Shown piece by piece: positions 1-8,004 of a stretch of 41,141 nucleotides of DNA (position 1 is the stretch's first letter; each line of letters opens with the position of its first letter). The position numbers were made by a program, and so were the translations under genes. The notes beneath the pieces are model-generated. The model was not told the origin of the DNA. It worked only from the letters and a program-made list of their open reading frames with translations, and searched no databases. The DNA comes from an uncultured Planctomycetota bacterium (GTDB lineage: Bacteria; Planctomycetota; Phycisphaerae; UBA1845; Fen-1342): the NCBI GenBank assembly GCA_900696535.1, contig CAADGM010000056.1, positions 1-41,141 on the forward strand. The letters run 5' to 3'.

Positions 1-1385
1 GCCGCGGCGTCACCGGGGTTCGTGACCGTCACAGTGTGGACGATCTCGTCGCATACCGTCACTTCGGGCGTGCAGGTCTTCTGGAGCTGCAGCGCCGCCT
101 CGCTGATGCGCGTCTCGCAGCCGTCCTGGGCGGTGAGGCCCTCGTCCGTGCGAACGCTGGCCGTGTTCTGGAAGGTGCCCTTCCGCGTGCCGCGGACGAC
201 CACCTCGGCGCGCCACGTGCCGCCGCCCGGCAGCGTCCCGCCGGACCACGTCAGTGTCCGGCCCTGAGGCGTCGCGGGCGGATTGGCCGAGACGAAGTCG
301 ATGCCGTCAGGCAGCGGATCGGTCACGACCACGCCGTTGGTCGGAACCTGCGACGGGTTGGTGACCACGATGTTGTAGCTGAACTGCTCACCCAGCATCG
401 CCTGGGCCACGCAATCCTTCTGAATCGCGATCTTCGGGCCGATCCAGGTCTTGCTCGTCCGGCCGACCGCGACGGTCATCTCCGGCTGGCAGCACTGGTC
501 ATTGCCGCCGCGAACGATCGTAATCTCGACGTTGTTCGTGCCCTCGGCGGGACGCGCCTGGTTGAGCGTCGTCCGGGCCATGCCCTGGGCGTCGGTCATG
601 ACCGTGATCGAGTCACCGCCGCCGGAGAACGAGCCCGCCGGCCCGTCCAGAATCCGGTACGTCACCTTGTAGCCGGCCAGCGGCGAGCCATCCGAAGCCT
701 TGTTGACCCGGGTCACGAACTCGTGGGGCGTCCCGGTGGGATTGGTCGCGGCGGCCGGGAACTCCCAGACGACGTCCATCCACCGCTTGACGGCGAAGGC
801 CTTGTGCTTGCTCCAGTCGTAGATGCCTGGAGCGTAGGCCACGATGTGCGTCTCACCCTCGATGGGCGAGGTGATCGCGATCCAAGTCTGGCCCTCCTCA
901 AGGAGGATGTCGTCAGCCGGGTTGCCCGTGCCCATGGCGATGCGGTCCGGCCGCTTCTTGAAGAAGTTCCGCTTGTCGCCGTCGCTCGTGTGCGTGACGG
1001 CGAAATCGTTGGTCACCTTGATGCCGCGGCTCTGCCGCCAGCCGGCGGAGTCGACCTCGACGATGTCGCCTACGCTGCCATCGGAGAGAATCCACTCGAC
1101 GCGGCGGTTCGGGAGGCCCCGGCCGTCCTTGTCGCGAACGGTCGCGATGAGGATGTGTTGCGTCCGGACCGGGTTGGTGTCCTCAAGGGGCGTGATCTCG
1201 ATGGACGCCGCATACGGGTCCCACTGGTTGGCCTGCTCGCCCGGGGGCGCCGCGTAGGACCGCTGCAGGTCGCCACCATAGGGCCACGTCCATGCGTGCG
1301 GCATGTGGTTACGGCAGCCGGCGAGGGCCATCACGGCCACGCACCAGGCTGTCACGCCGACGATCTGTCGTGCTCGTCTCGTCAT
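1..1385 (-). CDS. Surface lipoprotein with Big-like and DUF11-like domains (C-terminus beyond window)
   Basis: The frame stays open from an ATG at 1385 to the window edge (461 codons seen), so the 3' end is missing. The N-terminus MTRRARQ, a hydrophobic stretch and the lipobox ALAGC (Cys24) indicate a lipoprotein signal peptide. Residues about 45-290 read as beta-rich, immunoglobulin-like Big-type repeats (for example VRDKDGRGLPNRRVEW and TDAQGMARTTLNQARP). From about residue 320 the DUF11 'conserved repeat' pattern appears: YNIVVTNPSQVPTNGVVVTD, then a second copy starting HTVTVTNPGDAA. Such proteins are usually exported and anchored to the envelope, with structural or adhesive roles; no enzymatic motif is visible. 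A GGGAG ribosome binding site lies just upstream of the ATG. The exact role is unknown. Confidence 0.85.
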   Translation of the reverse strand, partial: MTRRARQIVGVTAWCVAVMALAGCRNHMPHAWTWPYGGDLQRSYAAPPGEQANQWDPYAASIEITPLEDTNPVRTQHILIATVRDKDGRGLPNRRVEWILSDGSVGDIVEVDSAGWRQSRGIKVTNDFAVTHTSDGDKRNFFKKRPDRIAMGTGNPADDILLEEGQTWIAITSPIEGETHIVAYAPGIYDWSKHKAFAVKRWMDVVWEFPAAATNPTGTPHEFVTRVNKASDGSPLAGYKVTYRILDGPAGSFSGGGDSITVMTDAQGMARTTLNQARPAEGTNNVEITIVRGGNDQCCQPEMTVAVGRTSKTWIGPKIAIQKDCVAQAMLGEQFSYNIVVTNPSQVPTNGVVVTDPLPDGIDFVSANPPATPQGRTLTWSGGTLPGGGTWRAEVVVRGTRKGTFQNTASVRTDEGLTAQDGCETRISEAALQLQKTCTPEVTVCDEIVHTVTVTNPGDAA

Positions 1386-1494
1386 TTGTTGCTCCCGTGT
1401 TCCTAGAACACTTCCGATGAATTCCAGCTTCGCCTCGCGCCAACACGGCGAACTTGTCTGGAGTACGTGACTTAGAAAGTGCCGAGCGTGCGGC

Positions 1495-1523
1495 AGTATG
1501 ACAACTCGATCCGCCAGCCGCAA
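1495..1523 (-). promoter_or_regulatory. Candidate sigma-70 promoter for the surface lipoprotein
   Basis: On the minus strand TTGCGG (1523-1518) is followed after exactly 17 nt by CATACT (1500-1495), about 110 nt upstream of the ATG at 1385. The -10 box runs directly into GCCGCAC, resembling other -10 regions in this window. Assigned by consensus match only. Confidence 0.45.
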
Positions 1524-2438
1524 GGGCGCGCGCCCGAGAACTTATCGCGGCATAAACCTTCTTCTCGGCTTGGTGGCGCGGGCGTGTCGAACCAGCGGCG
1601 CACGCGCGGTCGGTCTTAGCCCCATCGGCTCCCTCACACACCGCCTTGACTGCATCTAATCGCCTATCCAAAAGCGATTTACGAGAAGCGAAACAGACCC
1701 GCGTCGGCTAATCGTCACCTACTGCGCCGCACGCAGGCGCGGCGCGCTCACCGCGCGGCACTCGCGCTGTCAGGTTGCGTTCTCGCTCGCAGCTGACGAC
1801 TGCTTGCCGCTGCGCTTCGAGGAAAGAGTGCGCGCCGCCACTCTCAGACTGTCGCATGACGGACCATCGCCAGCGCAACCCACACTCCCGGCCCGTGCCG
1901 GGGTCCCTACGACAAGCGTTACACCTGTTGTCCAGCACGAACTGCCGGTGCGCGGGACGAGACTCTTTAGTATAGGTCGGTCGGTCAACATCAATCAGTA
2001 CCGAACGCGAAAACGCAGATGGTCGAGCCATTGGTCCCCTCAGCGATGACACCCAGTAAACATGCACCTCTTCGGTGCTGCAATCGACTCAAAGCGTGCC
2101 CAAGCCTCGGCGAATGACGATCAGTCGTCAGACGCCGCCAACACCACCGCCCCGCCTCGCGCCAAGCACGCGCTGCGTACTCCCCGCGCGATCGCCGAGA
2201 CGACGAACGAGTGCGCGAAGTGACGGCACACCGTCCTATGGCTAGGACGAATCATGCGGCTCTCACGTAGCGTCTCGAAACCACGCGTACCGGAAAACCC
2301 GGGCACGCCGGCCCAACCGGCCTCCCCGCCTTACCACCAGGGCGTGACGACGCGCGAGCGCTTCGCGGTAACCCACCAGGGATTGTGACGTTATGGTTAG
2401 CGTCGAGATCGCCTGCAATCCGGTCGGAATTGAGCTAT
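1524..2438. other. Long intergenic stretch without recognisable gene
   Basis: About 0.9 kb (1.05 kb with the lipoprotein leader) holds no protein that resembles a known family. The short open frames here (for example 1708-2067 minus and 2121-2306 minus) give basic, Arg/Ser/Ala-rich products without motifs or a clear ribosome binding site. I looked for tmRNA, RNase P RNA, SRP RNA and CRISPR structure and saw none. It could hold an unrecognised ncRNA or be decayed sequence. Confidence 0.5.
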
Positions 2439-2521
2439 TGGGCGCGGGTGGATTCGAACCACCGTAGGCTTTCGCCAACGGGTTTACAGCCCGTCACCAT
2501 TGGCCACTCGGTCACACGCCC
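2439..2521 (-). tRNA. tRNA-Tyr (anticodon GUA)
   Basis: The minus strand folds as a class II tRNA. The acceptor stem is GGGCGTG paired with CGCGCCC (one G-U pair) with discriminator A at 2439. The anticodon arm is ACGGG-CTGTAAA-CCCGT, giving anticodon GTA (Tyr). The variable arm is long, with GGC-GAAA-GCC, and the T arm is GGTGG-TTCGAAT-CCACC. The 3' CCA is not encoded; the next bases are ATA. The length of 83 nt and the long variable arm fit bacterial tRNA-Tyr. Confidence 0.96.
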
Positions 2522-2561
2522 AGCCATGAGGGGTCAGAGACCCCGGCCAACGAGCCTGACT

Positions 2562-2590
2562 ATGTTACGTTCTGTCGGCGGCGGCTGCAA
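2562..2590 (-). promoter_or_regulatory. Candidate promoter of tRNA-Tyr
   Basis: On the minus strand TTGCAG (2590-2585) is separated by 17 nt from TAACAT (2567-2562), which would start transcription about 30-35 nt before the mature tRNA 5' end. The leader contains a small perfect hairpin, GGGGTC-TCT-GACCCC (2530-2544). Confidence 0.5.
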
Positions 2591-2661
2591 GACGGCCGCA
2601 GCAATCCGAGCGAGGGCGTGATCTCATACTCGGCCGTGGGGGCCCGCGCCAGTCAGCCGCC

Positions 2662-2719
2662 CCTTGCCACGCTGTCACGGTTTCACCTTGTTGCCTTGTC
2701 ACGCTGTCCCCTTGTCACC
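2662..2719. repeat. Degenerate 8-bp tandem array, unit about GTGACAAG
   Basis: Read on the minus strand, roughly seven consecutive 8-mers follow one pattern: GGTGACAA, GGGGACAG, CGTGACAA, GGCAACAA, GGTGAAAC, CGTGACAG, CGTGGCAA. The same unit recurs at the end of murJ (2932-2966) and inside gcvP (24117-24202). Confidence 0.7.
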
Positions 2720-2776
2720 CCCCGCACCGCCCCGCCTCGATCCCCCAGGCGGCACGGCCACATCGGCCCTCCTGAT

Positions 2777-2804
2777 TTCACGCAGAGGCGCAGAGGCGCG
2801 GAGA
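2777..2804. repeat. Short 8-9-bp tandem array, unit about GCGCAGAG
   Basis: The plus strand reads CACGCAGAG, GCGCAGAG, GCGCGGAG, AG, about three degenerate units. It lies between two GTGACAAG-type arrays and a 14-bp repeat, in sequence with no gene. Confidence 0.6.
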
Positions 2805-2848
2805 GATCGATCCAATCTACCCATTCGGGCGGCATCCGCCCGCGCAAC

Positions 2849-2884
2849 CTGTTCCCGGTTCCCTGTTCCCGGTTCCCTATTCCG
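2849..2884. repeat. 14-bp tandem repeat CTGTTCCCGGTTCC, about 2.5 copies
   Basis: Two perfect copies of CTGTTCCCGGTTCC (2849-2862, 2863-2876) are followed by the partial copy CTATTCCG. It is non-coding and lies just downstream of the murJ stop codon. Confidence 0.75.
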
Positions 2885-2931
2885 CCCGTGCCGCCGCGGC
2901 GCCCAACCTTCATCGCCGCGCCGGCCCCCGC

Positions 2932-2966
2932 GCCTTTGTCACCTTATCACGTTGTCACCTTTTCCC
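2932..2966. repeat. 8-bp tandem array overlapping the murJ 3' end
   Basis: Read in the murJ direction this is AAGGTGAC, AACGTGAT, AAGGTGAC, AAAGG, the same 8-bp unit as the array at 2662-2719. The TGA stop of murJ (2949-2947) comes from the second unit, so the last residues of MurJ (EKVTT) are written by the array. Confidence 0.7.
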
Positions 2967-4608
2967 CACGGCGCCGCCGCGGCGCCAAGAGCCGCACCTC
3001 GCCGAGCCGCAGGACGGCGGCCGCGATGACGAACACAGCCGTGCCCGCTGCCAGGAGCCCGAGCGTCTCGACGCTGCTGCGAAACAGGCCCTGCGGAAGC
3101 GACTGCGTCCACGCTGTGACGAGCGGGCGCAGCACCAGAAGCGCCGCGGCGGCCGCAGCGGCCGCGAACACCATCCGCGCCAGCGCACCGAGCGTGCTGC
3201 GGTCGAAGACGGGCGACTGCGTGCGCCGCTGGAGTGCCAGAAGCCCCGCGACGACGGCGAGCGACGAGGTCACCGTGGAGCTGATGGCGAAGGCCGCCTC
3301 GCGGATGCCCTCGAACCAGACCAGCGCAAGACTGATGGCGACGTTGAGCGGAAGGCACACCACGCTGATTGCCAGCGGCGTGCGCACATCTCCGAGACTG
3401 TAGAACGCGCGGGAGACGATGTGCTGCGCGCAGAAAGCCCACATCGCCAGGCCGTAGTACATCAGGACGTGCGAGGCGCGGACGGTGTGCTCGGGCGTGA
3501 AGTTGCCGCGCTCGAACAGCAGCCGAGTGAGCGGCTCGGCCAGCACGATCATCATCACGCCCGCCAGCAGCCCCTCGAAGACGGCGAGGCGGAAGGACTG
3601 GCGCACCTCGGCGGTCCAGGCCGGCCACGCGCCGCGGGCGGCAAGCCGGCTGAACTCGGGCAGCGCCGCCGTGGCCAGCGAGATCACCAGCACGCCCAGG
3701 GGGAACTGGTAGAGCCGCTGGGCGTAGGTGACCGCGGAGAGGGCGCCCTCGGTGAGCGGGTAGGTGAAGCTCCACGCGAGGAAGCGCGTGGTTTCCGGCG
3801 TACCGCGGACGTGGGTGAGCAGCGTGCAGATCTGGGCGTCGAGAAACACGCCGAAGGCCAGCACACCCTGCCCCAAGGCGACCGGCCCGAGCAGCGCGAG
3901 CATGCGCTGGACGGTCGGGTCGCGCGGCTCGAAGCGCCAGCCCAGCTCCACGCCGCGCCGCCGCAGGGCGGGGTACAGGAACACGAGCTGCGCTGCGCCG
4001 GCGACGAGGACACTCACCGCGACGACGTAGACCTGGGCCTCGGGCTGGCCGGGGAACAGGCGCGGGGCGACGCCGGCCAGGGCCGCGATCATGACGACAT
4101 TGAGCACAATCGGCACGGCCGCCGCGGGCACGAAGCTGCCCAGGCAGTTGAGAATGCTGGAGAGCAGCGCCAGCACGCAGATGCTCAGCATGAAGGGCAG
4201 CATCACCAGCGTCAGGCCCAGCAGCAGTGAGCGCGGGGCCGCCTTCTCTGGCACAGTCGGCGTGAGCCACACCGCCGCGATGATGAGTGCGATGAGCACG
4301 CCGATAGCGACGAGCGCGAGCGTCATCAGCGCCAGGGTTCGGGCCAGCAGTCGCCACGCCGCCGGGCGTCCCTCGGTCTCCAACGTGCGCGTGAAGGTCG
4401 GGACAAACACGGGCGCCATGGCCCCTTCGCCGAAGAGCCGGCGAAGCAGGTTGGGCAGTTGGAAGGCGTAGGAGAACGCGTCCTGCACCCAGCCGAGCCC
4501 GAAGGCCTGGGCGAGCAGGACGTCGCGCGCCAGCCCGGTCACGCGCGAGGCCAGCGTGCAGACCGCGATCAGCTTGGCCGAGGACACGACGCTGGCGCGG
4601 CCTGCCAT
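2947..4608 (-). CDS. murJ: Lipid II flippase MurJ
   Basis: This 553-residue polytopic membrane protein belongs to the MurJ/MviN family, which moves lipid II across the inner membrane for peptidoglycan synthesis. The N-terminus is typical, with ASRVTGLARDVLLAQAFG followed by AFQLPNLLRRLFGEGA, the conserved TM1-TM2 region with the functionally important arginines. Many hydrophobic segments follow, consistent with about 14 helices, and FVPTFTRTLE and PLTEGALSAVTYAQRLYQFP are also family features. It starts 7 nt after the stop of the upstream Xer recombinase gene, so the two are probably co-transcribed. The C-terminal residues come from an 8-bp repeat array, so the original stop may have been replaced. 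Confidence 0.95.
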   Translation of the reverse strand: MAGRASVVSSAKLIAVCTLASRVTGLARDVLLAQAFGLGWVQDAFSYAFQLPNLLRRLFGEGAMAPVFVPTFTRTLETEGRPAAWRLLARTLALMTLALVAIGVLIALIIAAVWLTPTVPEKAAPRSLLLGLTLVMLPFMLSICVLALLSSILNCLGSFVPAAAVPIVLNVVMIAALAGVAPRLFPGQPEAQVYVVAVSVLVAGAAQLVFLYPALRRRGVELGWRFEPRDPTVQRMLALLGPVALGQGVLAFGVFLDAQICTLLTHVRGTPETTRFLAWSFTYPLTEGALSAVTYAQRLYQFPLGVLVISLATAALPEFSRLAARGAWPAWTAEVRQSFRLAVFEGLLAGVMMIVLAEPLTRLLFERGNFTPEHTVRASHVLMYYGLAMWAFCAQHIVSRAFYSLGDVRTPLAISVVCLPLNVAISLALVWFEGIREAAFAISSTVTSSLAVVAGLLALQRRTQSPVFDRSTLGALARMVFAAAAAAAALLVLRPLVTAWTQSLPQGLFRSSVETLGLLAAGTAVFVIAAAVLRLGEVRLLAPRRRRGEKVTT

Positions 4609-4615
4609 GCCCGGC

Positions 4616-5641
4616 TCACTTTCCGTCGCGCCTGGCGTCGCTCGCCGCCCCGCCGCGCGGGTGGAAGCGCGCGTGCACCTCCTTGAGCCGGCGGGTCTGG
4701 ACGTGCGTGTAGATCTCGGTGGTGGCGATGCTGGCGTGGCCGAGGAGTTCCTGCACGACGCGCAGGTCCGCCCCGCCTTCGAGCAGGTGCGTGGCGAAGC
4801 TGTGTCGCAGCGTATGCGGGCTGACCTGGCCCGGGATGCCGCGCCGCGTGGCCTCGCGCCGCACCAGTCGCCATACGGCCGTTCGCTCGATCGGGCCGCC
4901 GGTGCGCGAAAGGAAAAGCGGGATCGTCGCGCGCGTGGCGCGCGTCAGCGGCAACGGCCAGCGGCCGCGCTGAGCCCCAAGTTCGACCAGTCGCGGCCGC
5001 AATTCGGCGAGGTACGCTTCGAGCGCGACCCGAGCCGGTCGACCCAGAGGAACGACGCGCTCCTTTCTGCCCTTGCCCAGACAGCGGACGAACTGGGCCG
5101 CGAGGTTCAGATCGCCTTCGCGCAGGGCGCACAGCTCGCTGACACGCAGCCCGCTCGCGTAGAACAGCTCCAGGATCGCCCGGTCGCGCACGCCGAGCGC
5201 CGCGTCCAGGTCCGGCGCGGTGACCAGCTCAGCCGTCCGGTCGAGACTGAGTGTCTTGGGCAGCCGCTGCCAGCGCTTGGGCAGCTCGACGAGCGCGGTC
5301 AGGTCGGCGGGAACCTGCCGCGTGATGTGCAGCCAGCGGAGCCACATGCGTAGGGCGACCACGCGTCGCGCGAGCGTCGTCTCCTTGTGGCCGAGCGCAC
5401 TCTGCTCGACGAGGTAGTCCTGAACCAGGTTCGCGTCGATGCGCGACCAGTCCTCGACCCCCCGCCGCAGCAGGTACGCGCCGAACCGCAACAGGTCCCG
5501 GCGGTACGCCTCGACCGTGAGCGGCGCCAGCCCCAACTCGACATTCTGATAGACCCGAAACGCTGCGAGCGACTGCGCGAACCCCGGCGAGCACTCGGGA
5601 ACGTCCGACGATGATGCAGCCCCGCGGCGCGCGTGCGGCAT
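4616..5641 (-). CDS. xerD: Tyrosine recombinase XerC/XerD
   Basis: This 341-residue site-specific recombinase is of the Xer type, which resolves chromosome dimers at dif during division. The N-terminal SAM-like core-binding domain (about residues 20-120, with LTVEAYRRDLLRF) precedes the catalytic domain. The tyrosine-recombinase residues are all visible: R166 (ASGLRVSELCAL), K190 (GKGRKERVVPL), H276 and R279 (HTLRHSFATHLLEGG), H302 (LLGHASIATTEIYTHV) and nucleophile Y311. ATG 5641 is preferred because GAGGG lies just upstream; ATG 5659 is an alternative. It is somewhat longer than the usual 300 residues, with about 20 extra at the N-terminus and an insertion near residues 213-240. XerC and XerD cannot be told apart here. 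Confidence 0.92.
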   Translation of the reverse strand: MPHARRGAASSSDVPECSPGFAQSLAAFRVYQNVELGLAPLTVEAYRRDLLRFGAYLLRRGVEDWSRIDANLVQDYLVEQSALGHKETTLARRVVALRMWLRWLHITRQVPADLTALVELPKRWQRLPKTLSLDRTAELVTAPDLDAALGVRDRAILELFYASGLRVSELCALREGDLNLAAQFVRCLGKGRKERVVPLGRPARVALEAYLAELRPRLVELGAQRGRWPLPLTRATRATIPLFLSRTGGPIERTAVWRLVRREATRRGIPGQVSPHTLRHSFATHLLEGGADLRVVQELLGHASIATTEIYTHVQTRRLKEVHARFHPRGGAASDARRDGK

Positions 5642-5694
5642 GGCAGCCCTCGCATCCATGCAGGCAGGCTCCGGGCCTCCCTGCCCGCGCCGGC

Positions 5695-5700
5695 AGTATA
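5695..5700 (-). promoter_or_regulatory. Candidate -10 box of the xer-murJ operon
   Basis: The minus strand reads TATACT followed immediately by GCCGGCG, about 54 nt before the ATG. No good -35 is visible. It resembles the TATACT-GCCCGCC motif at ilvC. Confidence 0.35.
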
Positions 5701-5720
5701 CCCCGCTGCGGGGGCGTATG

Positions 5721-5749
5721 CTGACACGCCGGCAGCGTGCCGCTATTCT
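5721..5749 (+). promoter_or_regulatory. Candidate sigma-70 promoter of the L,D-transpeptidase gene
   Basis: CTGACA (5721-5726) and TATTCT (5744-5749) are separated by 17 nt, close to consensus, about 50 nt upstream of the GTG start at 5802. It overlaps the region of the divergent xer promoter. Confidence 0.5.
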
Positions 5750-5801
5750 CTCAAATGAAGCCAGGAAGGCGGCCGCGCATCGCCGGCCCAGGAGGTGGCT
5801 C

Positions 5802-7106
5802 GTGGTTCCGCTCGTGTATCGCAGCAGTCTGCGCAAGGCGGTGGTGAAGCGCCGCGTGCCCACGCTGTGGCTCGGAGTCGGCGCGGCCGGGCTCGTGGTC
5901 GTCGTTCTGGGTTGGGCGCTGCTGCGGCCCTCCGCCGCGCCGAGCACGATTGGCGATGGGCTCGCGGAGGACGGGGCTGCCGCTGTCGAAACGCCGAGTC
6001 AGGCAGCCCCGAGCAAGTCGGCCGACGCGACCAAGGGTCAGCCAGGCGCTGGGGGGCGAACCGGAGCCGCCGTGAGCGAGACAACCGGCACGAAGGGGAC
6101 GGGTTCGGCGACCGAACCGAAGCGTGTCCCCGAGGGCATCCCGCCGATGGCGACCCAGGCCGGCGCCACGCCGCCTTCCGCAACCAGTCCCCCCGCGCCC
6201 GCAACTCAGCCAGCGCTTCGCCCCGTCGCGGCCCCGCCGGCGCAGCCACCCGCCGCCACGCAGCCGGTGATTCCGACGCCGACGGTAAGCTCTCCTCCGG
6301 CGCTCCCGGAGCCCGACCCCACCGCCGCGCGCGCTCGCGACGAGACGCGCAGCGGAAACGCGCAGATCGAGGTCGCTCGCCGGCAATACGACGCCGGCGA
6401 GATGCTCGCCGCGCGCAGCACGCTCAACGCGCTGCTCGCCGCCGGCCGGCTGGCGCCCGCCGAGGACCGCGAGGCGCGCGCCCTGCTCACCCGCATCGCC
6501 GACGAAACCGTCTTCGGGCGCCGCGCGGCGCCCGACGACCCGCTCATCGACGCCTACACGGTCCAGCCCGGCGACGTGCTCATCAACATCGGCAAGCGCA
6601 ACGGCGTGCCCGCCGAGGCGATCATGGCGATGAACGGCATTACGGACGCCCGCCGGATCCGCGCGGGTCAGAAGCTCAAGCTCCCGCGGCAGCCGTTCCA
6701 CGCCCGCATCGTCAAGTCGCAGTTCCGGCTCGATGTGTATCTGGGCGACCAGTACCTGCGCAGCTACCGCGTCGGCCTCGGGGCCGAAGGCGGCACACCC
6801 GAGGGCGTCTGGCGGGTGAAGGACCGCCTGGCGAACCCGACCTACTACCCGTCCGAGTCCTCGCCCCACAAGCGAATCATCCCGCCGGATGATCCGAACA
6901 ACCCGCTGGGCGAGTACTGGATCGGGCTGGAGGGTGTTGATGGTGGCGCGGTCGGCCAGGTCGGCTACGGCATCCACGGGACGATCGAGCCCGAGTCGAT
7001 CGGGAAAGCTGTCTCCCTCGGTTGCGTCCGCATGCTCAACGAGGACGTTGCGTTTCTCTTCAAGCTGATGCAGCCCGGCAAGTCCACAGTCACGATCGTG
7101 CCGTAA
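5802..7106 (+). CDS. Membrane-anchored LysM L,D-transpeptidase (YkuD family)
   Basis: The predicted product (434 residues) forms or edits peptidoglycan cross-links, or attaches proteins to them. A short basic N-terminus and a hydrophobic anchor (residues about 23-43) are followed by a long Pro/Ala/Thr-rich spacer to about residue 175. Next comes a short helical region, a LysM domain from residue 252 (YTVQPGDVLINIG), and the catalytic domain from about 304. The YkuD signature is present as H392 (GIHGTIEPESIG) and C408 (SLGCVRM). GTG 5802 is chosen because AGGAGGT (5790-5796) stands 5 nt upstream. An upstream in-frame ATG at 5718 would add a poorly conserved, Arg-rich leader. It is divergent from the xer-murJ operon, also wall-related. 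Confidence 0.9.
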   Translation: MVPLVYRSSLRKAVVKRRVPTLWLGVGAAGLVVVVLGWALLRPSAAPSTIGDGLAEDGAAAVETPSQAAPSKSADATKGQPGAGGRTGAAVSETTGTKGTGSATEPKRVPEGIPPMATQAGATPPSATSPPAPATQPALRPVAAPPAQPPAATQPVIPTPTVSSPPALPEPDPTAARARDETRSGNAQIEVARRQYDAGEMLAARSTLNALLAAGRLAPAEDREARALLTRIADETVFGRRAAPDDPLIDAYTVQPGDVLINIGKRNGVPAEAIMAMNGITDARRIRAGQKLKLPRQPFHARIVKSQFRLDVYLGDQYLRSYRVGLGAEGGTPEGVWRVKDRLANPTYYPSESSPHKRIIPPDDPNNPLGEYWIGLEGVDGGAVGQVGYGIHGTIEPESIGKAVSLGCVRMLNEDVAFLFKLMQPGKSTVTIVP

Positions 7107-7124
7107 GACGCGCTACGGGCGCGG

Positions 7125-7913
7125 CTACGGCGAGTTGCTCTCGCTCGTTTCCTGTTCACGCTCGCCGACTTCAGCTTCAGCCCCCTCCCCGCTGACAGCG
7201 ACCGGTGGCTTGCCGCGCGCTTCCGTGTAGGCCGTGGTGAACTGGCTCCAGGCCGCCTCGAAGCGGGCCTTCTCCAGGAAGTCCGACCCGCCCCCGGCGT
7301 ACGCCACCGCGTAGTACTCGCGCCCCATGAGCTTGCAACGGGCGTAGGCGACGATCCAGTCGCCGGGATCCTGCCGGCCTACATCGGGGACGAACACGAT
7401 GTTGCCTGCGCTCTCGTCGCCCGGCAGAGGAAGTATGCCGGCCGGGACCTTTCCGGTCGTGACAAGGAGCTGGAGGTCGGTCGGGTGCGCGCTGTAGTCG
7501 GAGTAATACTGCTCCAGGCCGGCCGCAATCACGTGCACGCTCGCGACCGAGCGGAAGCCATGCACGAAGTCGCGCACGACCGGGATCGAGGCAGCCATTC
7601 CCGTAACCATGACGACCGGCAAGACCACGCACCCCAGCACCGCGCTGAAGCCGCCCGTGACCAGCCCGGTCACCGCCCGCCCCGCGCCGCCGAACAGCGC
7701 CGGCTTCGAGTTCGCATTGACCAGGGCGATGATCCCGCAGACGGCCGCGATCAGCCCGAGCAGCGGCCCGGCGCAGATGCACAGCGTGGGGATGCTCAGC
7801 AGCCCCAGCACCAGCGCGGTGGTCGCCAGCCCGGTCCGTCGCGGCGACGGGATGGAAAAAGTGTCTGAATCCGTCGGCGGCGGCGACGGCGGGTAATTGG
7901 CTGTCACGTTCAT
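7125..7913 (-). CDS. DUF4190-like membrane protein, function unknown
   Basis: A 262-residue protein begins with a Pro-rich cytoplasmic segment (PPSPPPTDSD). Two hydrophobic regions follow (about 28-65 and 81-110) with the pattern TGLATTALVLGLLSI...GPLLGLIAAVCGIIAL, typical of DUF4190 proteins. The C-terminal half (about 115-262) is soluble and starts with a Tyr-rich segment (LEQYYSDYSAHPTDLQLL) that resembles pseudopilin-like periplasmic domains of planctomycetes, though this is inference. No catalytic motif is seen. ATG 7913 is preferred on resemblance to family N-termini; GGGAG abuts it unusually closely, and ATG 7967 is the alternative. It is convergent with the L,D-transpeptidase gene, 18 nt away. 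Confidence 0.75.
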   Translation of the reverse strand: MNVTANYPPSPPPTDSDTFSIPSPRRTGLATTALVLGLLSIPTLCICAGPLLGLIAAVCGIIALVNANSKPALFGGAGRAVTGLVTGGFSAVLGCVVLPVVMVTGMAASIPVVRDFVHGFRSVASVHVIAAGLEQYYSDYSAHPTDLQLLVTTGKVPAGILPLPGDESAGNIVFVPDVGRQDPGDWIVAYARCKLMGREYYAVAYAGGGSDFLEKARFEAAWSQFTTAYTEARGKPPVAVSGEGAEAEVGEREQETSESNSP

Positions 7914-8004
7914 CTCCCTGCTCAGATGCGGGGCGTCCGCACCGGAACCGGCCCCGCCTGCCTGCATGAATTCGCCCCGCGACGCCGGGTATTCGCCGGC
8001 CGCG

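Noticed and set aside
36-1406. Long open frame on the plus strand opposite the surface lipoprotein
   Set aside because: The translation is Arg/Gly/Val-rich without motifs, while the minus-strand frame has a lipobox, Big-like and DUF11-like repeats. High GC makes such opposite frames open by chance.
1708-2067. Small protein gene in the 1-kb gap
   Set aside because: No ribosome binding site, no motif and a composition unlike the neighbouring genes.
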